Shown one piece after another: positions 45,457 to 51,335 of a stretch of DNA of 51,335 nucleotides (its first letter is position 1; each line of letters starts with the position of its first letter). Made by a program: the position numbers and the translations under genes. The DNA comes from JBBIQS01 sp037442205 (lineage in GTDB: Bacteria > Myxococcota > Myxococcia > Myxococcales > UBA5297). The DNA lies in the NCBI GenBank assembly GCA_037442205.1, contig JBBIQS010000058.1:1-51335 (forward strand), read 5' to 3'. The notes below the pieces were generated by a model. It saw only the letters and a program-made list of their open reading frames with translations. It was not told where the DNA came from and made no database searches.

Positions 45457-47295
45457 ATGAGCGAGCCGTCCATTGGGATTGACCTGGGGACCACCAACAG
45501 CGCGGTGGCGAGCCTCGTCGATGGACAGCCTCGGATCATCGAGCGCTCCACCGGGCAGCGGCTGCTGCCGTCGATGGTGGCGTTCAGCGAGGGCGGCGAG
45601 CGGCTGGTGGGAGAAGCGGCGCGGGCGCTGACCGAGATCCTGCCCGAGAACGTGGCCTACGCCACCAAGCGCTTCATGGGGCAGCGCTGGACCCCGGAGT
45701 TGGCCAACAAGGTTCGAGCGCTCTACCCGTTCACCGTGGTCGCCGGGCCCAACGAAGACGTTCGGGTCAGGGTCGCCGGCCGGACGCTGCCGGTGGTGGA
45801 GATCGCCGCGGCGGTGCTCGGCCAGCTGCGCGCCGATGCCGAGGCGTTCTTCGGCCGCGAGGTCCACCAGGCGGTGATCACCGTCCCCGCCAACTTCAAC
45901 GACGCCCAGCGCCAGGCCACCAAGGAGGCGGCCAAGATCGCCGGGCTCGAGGTGCTGCGGCTGATCAACGAGCCGACCGCGGCGGCGCTTGCCTACGGGC
46001 TGAGCAGCGGCTTCCAGGGCCGGGCGCTGGTGTTCGACCTGGGCGGCGGCACCTTCGACGTCACCGTCCTCGAGGTGCGCGACGGGGTGTTCGAGGTCAT
46101 CGCCACCGGCGGCGACCCGTTCCTGGGCGGCGAAGACTTCGACAACATGCTGGTGCAGTGGCTGATCGCCCAGATCTCCGACGCCCCGCTGCGCGAGCGG
46201 GCCTCCAAGGACAAGGCGGCGCTGCAGAAGCTCAAGGCCGCCGCCGAGCACGCCAAGATCGCCATCTCCACCACCGAACAGGCGCGGATCTCCACCACCC
46301 TGCTGCCGGAGCTGCGGGCCCAGGGCGGCGGGATCTCGCTGGAGTCGATGCTCACCCGCGGCTTCTTCGAGCGCCTGGCCCGCCCGCTGGTCGAGCGCTG
46401 CCTGTCGATCGTCAACCGCACCCTGATCGAGGCCGGCATCGCCTCGGAGTCGATCGGCAAGGTGATGCTGGTGGGCGGCATGACCCGCATGCCGCTGCTG
46501 CGGACGATGGTGGCCGAGCGTTTCGGGCAGCCGCCGGCGACCAACGTCAACCCCGACGAAGTGGTCGCCCTGGGCGCCGCCATCCAGGCCGCCGAGCTGT
46601 CCGACAAGGTCGGCAAGGTGCTGCTCCTGGACGTGGTCTCCAGCACCCTGTCGGTGGGCATCGCCGGCGGGACCTGCAAGCCGCTGATCCGCAAGAACAG
46701 CTCGCTGCCCCGCCGGGCGGCGGAGATCTTCCATCCCAGCCGCGACGGCCAGACCCTGGTGCGCATCCCGGTGGTCCAGGGCGAGTCGTCCCGGTCCTCG
46801 GAGAACTTCCTGCTGGGCGAGCTCACCCTGGGGCAGCTGCCGGTGGCCCGCCGCGGGGACGTGGAGATCGAGATCGGCTTCGAGATGGGCACCGACGGCA
46901 TTTTGGCGGTGTCGGCCAAGGACGTGGCCACCGGGCACGCGGAGTCGGTGCGGCTGGTGGCCCGGACCGACCTCCCCGCCAGCGAGCTGGAGCGGCTGCA
47001 GGAGAAGGAGAAGGGCTCCCGCGACGGCGCCGCGCTCATCGAGCAGCAGTCCCGGGAGCGGTCGATCAAGGCCCGCACCGCGCTGCGCGAGGTGGCCACC
47101 CGGGTGCGCAAACTGCACCGCGAGCTGACCCTGGCCGCTCAGGACAACCAGGCGCCCGAGGCCCACGCGGTGGTGGAGGCCCTGGGGCGGCGCCTGGTCG
47201 AGGCCGAGCAGACCGAGCGCAGCGGCTCGATCGACGAGGTCGAGGCCAAGACCATGGAGATCAAGGACGTCCTGGTGAAGCTGGTCGGCGCCTGA
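45457..47295 (+). CDS. Hsp70-family chaperone (DnaK-like)
   Basis: This is a 612-residue ATP-dependent chaperone. The nucleotide-binding domain shows IGIDLGTTNSAVA (6-18), VPANFNDAQRQATKEAAKIA, RLINEPTAAALAYGL, VFDLGGGTFDVTVLE and MLVGGMTRMP. The substrate-binding domain has the interdomain linker LLLDVVSSTLSVG, which corresponds to DVTPLSLG in DnaK, and a helical lid. The usual charged disordered tail of DnaK is absent. No dnaJ or grpE lies nearby, so this is probably a paralogue, not the housekeeping dnaK. Myxobacteria carry extra Hsp70s such as SglK, involved in social gliding; identity with any of them is not shown. AAGGGGAAG precedes ATG 45457. Confidence 0.92.
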   Translation: MSEPSIGIDLGTTNSAVASLVDGQPRIIERSTGQRLLPSMVAFSEGGERLVGEAARALTEILPENVAYATKRFMGQRWTPELANKVRALYPFTVVAGPNEDVRVRVAGRTLPVVEIAAAVLGQLRADAEAFFGREVHQAVITVPANFNDAQRQATKEAAKIAGLEVLRLINEPTAAALAYGLSSGFQGRALVFDLGGGTFDVTVLEVRDGVFEVIATGGDPFLGGEDFDNMLVQWLIAQISDAPLRERASKDKAALQKLKAAAEHAKIAISTTEQARISTTLLPELRAQGGGISLESMLTRGFFERLARPLVERCLSIVNRTLIEAGIASESIGKVMLVGGMTRMPLLRTMVAERFGQPPATNVNPDEVVALGAAIQAAELSDKVGKVLLLDVVSSTLSVGIAGGTCKPLIRKNSSLPRRAAEIFHPSRDGQTLVRIPVVQGESSRSSENFLLGELTLGQLPVARRGDVEIEIGFEMGTDGILAVSAKDVATGHAESVRLVARTDLPASELERLQEKEKGSRDGAALIEQQSRERSIKARTALREVATRVRKLHRELTLAAQDNQAPEAHAVVEALGRRLVEAEQTERSGSIDEVEAKTMEIKDVLVKLVGA

Positions 47296-47307
47296 GCGCT
47301 GCCCCGG

Positions 47308-48570
47308 TCAGCGCAGGTCGTCGCGCTCGATCGGGTGCGACAGGCAGTGCGGGCCGCCGCGGGCGCGGGAGATCTCGTTGCTGGAGAGCAGGATGCAGGT
47401 CCGCCTGGCGCCATCCAGGGCCACTTCCTCCTGCCCGAGCAGCACCGCCTCGGCCTCCAGCACCCGGAACCCGCGGGCCGCCAGCGACTCGGCGGTCTTG
47501 ACGTTGCGGTCGTAGAGGATCACCACCCCCGGGGCGACCGCCAGGGCGTTGGCCCCGTCGGTCCACTGCTCGCGCTGCTGGTGGACCGGGTCGTTGCCGC
47601 CGCAGGCCACCGGCTCGAGCTTCACCCCGCGCCTGGCGGCGGCCTCCAGCAGCGAGCCGACCTCGGCGGGCTCGGGCTCCTTGGCCTGTAGGTCGATCTC
47701 GTAGACCTGGGCGTGGTCCGGCCCCTCGATTAGCGGCGGGTAGACCAGGGCGGCGTCGCGGTCGATGGGGGTGAAGACCGTGTCCAGATGCATGAAGGCG
47801 CGCCCCTGGGGAAGGTGGACCACCAGCAGCCAGCGCGGGCCGCCCTGGGCCCTGGCCAGCGAACGGGCCAAGAGCGAGACGGCGACGGTGTTGGTGCGCT
47901 CGGAGACCCCCACCGCCACCACCTCGCGGGAGAGGACCAGCACGTCGCCGCCCTCCAGGCGCGGGCGGTGCAGCCCGAGGAACAGCGGCCGCTCGGCATC
48001 GGCCTGCAGTGGGTCGAGCAGCACCGGGGTGCCGGCCAGCTCGGGGTGGAACTGGAAGATGGCGCGCATCAGCATCGCCTCGCGCCAGCGGGCGGGAGTG
48101 GCCATGGCGGCGAAGACCACGCCCTTGCCCAGCACCACCTGCGGGTCGCGCTGGAAGCACCAGTTGGCCAGCGGGGCCACGCTGTAGAGGTCGCCGAGCC
48201 CGACCCCGCCGGCGCCCTGCTGGCGGCGGCCGGCGACCAGGATCGACGCCAGCTCCGCCGTCGAGGCCTCGTTGAACAGCGGCCGCAAATCCTGGGTGGT
48301 GTCGTGGAGCAGCACCTGGGTCAGCCAGCTGCGGGCCTCGGGGATGGCCAGCGTCTCCCCCAGCATCCGCCCGGCCTCGAGGACCTCGACCCCCAGCAGC
48401 TGCAGCAGCCGCCGGAAGCGCCGGTGCTCGTCGCGGGCGCGCTCGCCGAAGAGGATGTCGTCGAAGAGCAGCTCCTCCATCATCGACGGGACCATCCGGT
48501 CCACTTCCGGGCCAGGCTCGTGGACCAGGACCTTGCGCAGCCGGCCGACTTCCGAGGTGACGTTGACCAT
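47308..48570 (-). CDS. arcA: Arginine deiminase
   Basis: ArcA hydrolyses L-arginine to citrulline and ammonia. The 420-residue product, read leftward from ATG 48570, starts VNVTSEVGRLRKVLVHEPGP as usual. Family landmarks are RLEGGDVLVL (substrate-binding Glu/Asp), the catalytic His in GRAFMHLDTVFTPI and the C-terminal nucleophile Cys in RARGGPHCLSHP. Length matches the family (about 410). ornithine carbamoyltransferase (arcB) and carbamate kinase (arcC) are not adjacent, so the pathway is incomplete here. It is convergent with the Hsp70-like gene, whose stop lies 12 bases away. Downstream in the same leftward direction there is no partner gene. Confidence 0.94.
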   Translation of the reverse strand: MVNVTSEVGRLRKVLVHEPGPEVDRMVPSMMEELLFDDILFGERARDEHRRFRRLLQLLGVEVLEAGRMLGETLAIPEARSWLTQVLLHDTTQDLRPLFNEASTAELASILVAGRRQQGAGGVGLGDLYSVAPLANWCFQRDPQVVLGKGVVFAAMATPARWREAMLMRAIFQFHPELAGTPVLLDPLQADAERPLFLGLHRPRLEGGDVLVLSREVVAVGVSERTNTVAVSLLARSLARAQGGPRWLLVVHLPQGRAFMHLDTVFTPIDRDAALVYPPLIEGPDHAQVYEIDLQAKEPEPAEVGSLLEAAARRGVKLEPVACGGNDPVHQQREQWTDGANALAVAPGVVILYDRNVKTAESLAARGFRVLEAEAVLLGQEEVALDGARRTCILLSSNEISRARGGPHCLSHPIERDDLR

Positions 48571-48621
48571 GGCGCCTACTTCTTGCCCGATCTACGGGCC
48601 GGGCGCAATTTGGTCAGGAGC

Positions 48622-48641
48622 CGGCCACTGTCCGGTGGCCG
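48622..48641 (-). terminator. 7-bp hairpin between lpd and arcA
   Basis: CGGCCAC (48622-48628) pairs with GTGGCCG (48635-48641) in the 110-base gap downstream of lpd. It is a weak candidate for the end of the E2-lpd transcript; no clear U-tract follows. Confidence 0.35.
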
Positions 48642-48680
48642 ACAGCCATCGAACGTCCGTTCAGGTGTCGGCGCGGAGGG

Positions 48681-50087
48681 TCAGCGCCTGCCGACCAGGT
48701 GCGGGCTGTGGCCGAAGTAGACCTCGGCCGCCTCCATCAGCGTCTCGGAGAGCGTGGGGTGGGCGTGGATGGTGAGCATCAGGTCGGTGGCCCGCGCCCC
48801 CATCTCGATGGCCAGCACCGCCTCGGCGATCATCTCGCCGGCGCCGACGCCGACGATGCCCACCCCCAGCACCTGCTCGTTGTAGGGGTCGACGATCACC
48901 TTGGTCAGCCCGTCGTTGCGCCCCAGGGTGGTGGCGCGGCCGGAGGCGGACCAGGGGAAGCGGGCGATCTTGACCTCGCGCTGCTGGCTGCGGGCCTGCG
49001 ACTCGGTCAGCCCGGCCCAGGCCAGCTCGGGGTCGGTGAAGACCACCGCCGGGATCGCCTTGGGGTCGAACGAGGAGGGCTGGCGGGCGATCACCTGGGC
49101 GGCGACGCGGCCCTCGTAGGTGGCCTTGTGGGCGAGCATCGGCTCGCCGGTGAGATCGCCGATGGCGAAGATGCTCGGCTCGCGGGTGCGCCGTTGGCGG
49201 TCGACCCTGATGAAGCCCTTGTCGTCGATCTCGACCGCGGTCTTCTCCAGGCCCAGCTCGCGGCTGTTGGGTTTGCGCCCCACCGACACCAGCACCTTGT
49301 CGAACTTGGGCGTCGAGTCGGGCAGGTCGAGCCCCAGCAGCTTGACCCGGATCCCGTCGGGCTCCTCGGTCATCTCGGCGACGCGGGTGTTGAGGTGGAC
49401 CGCGTGGAACTTGTGCCCGACGCGCTGGGCGAGGTGGGTCACCAGGTCGCGGTCGGCGCCCGGGAGCAGGCCGCTGGTCATCTCGACCACCGTCACCTTG
49501 CTGCCCAGGGCGGCGTAGACGCTGCCCAGCTCCAGCCCGATGTAGCCGCCGCCGACCACCAGCAGGCTGCCGGGGACGTCGGGGATCTCCAGGGCGGCGG
49601 TCGAGTCCATCACCCGCTTCGAGCTCGGCAGGCCGGGGATCCGCGCCGGCGACGAGCCAGCGGCCAGGATGGCGTAGTCGAAGGAGACCTTCTCCTCGGC
49701 GCCGTCGGAGCGCCGCACCAGCGCGGTGTGGGCGTCCTCGAGGCGGGCCTGGCCCTGGATCATCCGCACCTTGCGCGCCCGGCTCACCTGGCCCAGGCCG
49801 CCGGTGAGGGTGCTCACCACCGAGTCCTTCCAGCCGCGCAGCTTGGCGAGGTCGATCTTCGGCGGGGCGAACTCCACGCCGAACTCGGAGGCCTCGCGCG
49901 TCTCGTTGAGCAGCCGGGTGACGTGGAGCAGCGCCTTGGAGGGGATGCAGCCCTGGAACAGGCACACGCCCCCGGGGTTGGCCTTGTGCTCGACGAGGGT
50001 GACCTGGCACCCGAGATCCGCCGCCAGGAAGGCAGCCGGGTAGCCGCCGGGGCCGCCCCCGATGACCAGCACGCGCGTTTGCGACAT
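48681..50087 (-). CDS. lpdA: Dihydrolipoamide dehydrogenase (E3)
   Basis: E3 reoxidises the lipoyl groups of 2-oxoacid dehydrogenase complexes, reducing NAD+ through FAD and a disulfide. The 468-residue product begins at ATG 50087 (GGAGG 8 bases upstream). The FAD motif is VLVIGGGPGGYPAAF, the redox pair is Cys42/Cys47 in GGVCLFQGCIPSKALL, the NAD motif is LLVVGGGYIGLELGSVYAAL, and the C-terminal HAHPTLSETL carries the His-Glu dyad. It follows the E2 gene by 77 bases, as in a pdh operon. Confidence 0.96.
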   Translation of the reverse strand: MSQTRVLVIGGGPGGYPAAFLAADLGCQVTLVEHKANPGGVCLFQGCIPSKALLHVTRLLNETREASEFGVEFAPPKIDLAKLRGWKDSVVSTLTGGLGQVSRARKVRMIQGQARLEDAHTALVRRSDGAEEKVSFDYAILAAGSSPARIPGLPSSKRVMDSTAALEIPDVPGSLLVVGGGYIGLELGSVYAALGSKVTVVEMTSGLLPGADRDLVTHLAQRVGHKFHAVHLNTRVAEMTEEPDGIRVKLLGLDLPDSTPKFDKVLVSVGRKPNSRELGLEKTAVEIDDKGFIRVDRQRRTREPSIFAIGDLTGEPMLAHKATYEGRVAAQVIARQPSSFDPKAIPAVVFTDPELAWAGLTESQARSQQREVKIARFPWSASGRATTLGRNDGLTKVIVDPYNEQVLGVGIVGVGAGEMIAEAVLAIEMGARATDLMLTIHAHPTLSETLMEAAEVYFGHSPHLVGRR

Positions 50088-50164
50088 GTCGAAAAGCCTC
50101 CAGAAAGACAATGTGATGCGGCGCGCACGATGCCGGTGCGCGCGCGAAGCGGGCTGGCGCGAGG

Positions 50165-51120
50165 CTAACCCTCGAGCGCCAGGAGCAGCGGCTGCTCGAT
50201 CGCCTGGACGATCCAGCTCAGCAGGCGGGCGCCGTCGGCGCCGTCGAGCACCCGGTGATCGACGTTGATCGCCAGCGGCAGCATCAGCCGCGGGCGGAAC
50301 TGGCTGCCGTCCCACACCGGCTCGGTCACCGCCTTGCCCACCGACAGCAGCGCGACCTCGGGGGCGTTGACGATGGCGGTGAAGTGGCCGATGCCCATCG
50401 CCCCCAGGTTGCTGACGGTGAAGCACCCGCCCTCCAGCTCGGCGGGAGAGAGCTTGCCGTCGCGGGCCTTGGCCGACAGCTGGGCCAGCTCCACGGCGAT
50501 CTCGACCAGGCTCTTCTTGTCGACCTCGCGCACCACCGGGACCAGCAGGCCGCGCGGGGTATCGGCGGCGAAGCCGATGTTGTAGTAGCGCTTGAGCACC
50601 AGCTCCTGGTGCGCCAGGTCGGCGCTGACGTTGGCGGCCGGGAAGGCCCGCAGCGCCGCCGCCGAGACCTTGAGCAGGATCGCCGTGAGCGTCAGCTTGC
50701 CGCCCGTGGCCTCGGCCTTGCCCTTGTACTTCTGCCGGAAGGACTCCAGCTCGGTGATGTCGGCCTTGGCCTGCAGGCTGACGTGGGGAACGGTGTTCCA
50801 GGCCAGCGCCATGGCCTCGGCGATGTGCTTGCGCACGGTGGGCATGGGCTTGCGCTCCACCGGCCCGAAGCGGCTGAAGTCGGGCAGCTTGGGCGCCCGC
50901 AGCGCGCCCGCCGGGGCCGGCCCGGTCCCGAGCTCGCGGGCGTGGCGCTTCACGTCCTCCAGCGAGATGCGCCCGCCGGGCCCGGAGCCGGTCACCGCGT
51001 TGATGTCGACGCCGATCTCGCGGGCGAACTGCCGGGCGTGAGGGGCCGCTGCGGGCGGGCCGGCGTGGCGTTGCTCGGCAGGCGCGGGCGCGGGTCTGGG
51101 CGCCGCCTGGGGGGCCTCGG
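50165..51120 (-). CDS. 2-oxoacid dehydrogenase E2 (dihydrolipoyl acyltransferase), N-terminus disrupted
   Basis: This is the acyltransferase core of a pyruvate-dehydrogenase-type complex. Reading leftward, an Ala/Pro linker leads to the E3-binding domain (HARQFAREIGVDINAVTGSG, PGGRISLEDVKRH) and the catalytic domain with FTVSNLGAMGIGHFTAIVNA and the active-site NVDHRVLDGADGA (His and Asp). The lipoyl domain expected before the linker is not visible. The frame breaks near 51110-51124: adding one C in the CCC run there would join the linker to the upstream frame (QQAAAKAA). The catalytic part looks intact. It pairs with lpd downstream; E1 would lie beyond the right edge. Confidence 0.9.
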
Positions 51121-51335
51121 GCAGCCTTGGCCGCAGCCTGCTGGACCGCTGGCGCGGCCAGCGCAGCCTTGCGCTGATCGATCTGCGTCTGCATCGACGA
51201 GATCTGGCCGTCGAGCTTGGTCACCTTCGCGCTGGTGTGGATCTTGATGCCCTGCTTTTCAAAACTCTTGCGTGCAAAAGCCTGAATCTCCTGATCCTCG
51301 ACCGGAAGAATCTGCGGCAATACTTCGACGACGGT
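51121..51335 (-). other. Lpd-like fragment of different composition fused upstream of E2 (possible chimera)
   Basis: Read leftward from the edge, the frame encodes TVVEVLPQILPVEDQEIQAF and then ARKSFEKQGIKIHTSAKVTKLD, which is the middle of a dihydrolipoamide dehydrogenase, not an E2 lipoyl domain. It continues with GQISSMQTQIDQRKAALAA. Codons such as GTA, TTG, ATT, CTT, TTT and AGT are frequent here and rare elsewhere in the window. The segment is either an assembly or read artefact at a contig end or a rearranged gene remnant. Confidence 0.6.

Noticed and set aside
45212..45460. A small plus-strand open frame in the gap before the Hsp70-like gene.
   Set aside because: Its product is Pro/Arg/Ala-rich without homology, it overlaps the promoter, and it has no ribosome-binding site.

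Overview
The window is a GC-rich bacterial chromosome segment. It holds most of the core translation and transcription genes in one long rightward series. Three things point to Myxococcota (former Deltaproteobacteria): the N-terminal region of RpoC, the sequence of L4, and small Cys-rich lipoproteins with a CGxGTVExNGVC motif. This placement rests on remembered family sequences, not a search. None of the five tRNAs encodes its CCA end, and GTG and TTG starts are common.

Layout. 1-4851: a leftward Ser/Thr kinase that runs off the edge, a divergent TPR-like protein, a RimK-type ATP-grasp ligase, a small secreted protein and the rRNA methylase RlmB. 4881-6983: a tRNA promoter, tRNA-Thr(UGU), Tyr, Gly and Thr(GGU), rpmG, tRNA-Trp, secE and nusG. 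In many proteobacteria a tuf copy sits between tRNA-Thr and tRNA-Trp; here rpmG does. 7118-18503: rplK, rplA, a long structured leader with a promoter, rplJ, rplL, rpoB and rpoC. 18588-21458: a Cys-rich lipoprotein flanked by two look-alike hairpins, an alpha-oxoamine synthase and lspA. 21545-26280: the str operon (rpsL, rpsG, fusA, the window's only tuf) with a good promoter and a terminator. 26391-43221: S10, spc and alpha operons in canonical order through secY-adk-map-infA-rpmJ to rpoA-rplQ, ending in a strong hairpin terminator. 43522-45160: leftward small genes (a membrane protein, an FmdB-like zinc ribbon, a Gly/Ser-rich secreted protein). 45457-51335: an Hsp70-family chaperone, a leftward arginine deiminase, and leftward dihydrolipoamide dehydrogenase and 2-oxoacid dehydrogenase E2 genes.

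The genes supply ribosomal proteins, RNA polymerase core subunits (beta, beta', alpha), elongation and initiation factors, the SecYE translocon, N-terminal Met removal, and adenylate kinase, so most of the window is a growth-rate-coupled expression machine.

Main oddities. rplC (L3) is missing between rpsJ and rplD. EF-Tu lacks the usual RGITI switch I signature and carries a variant I associate with Planctomycetes. L5 and S11 have long Lys/Ala/Pro-rich N-terminal extensions, and several other proteins have similar tails. Near-perfect hairpins fill almost every intergenic gap, mostly without U-tracts. The right end of the window looks chimeric or mis-sequenced: a lower-GC Lpd-like fragment is joined to E2 through a frameshift. 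I found no obviously new multi-gene system; the novelty is in the architecture of familiar operons.
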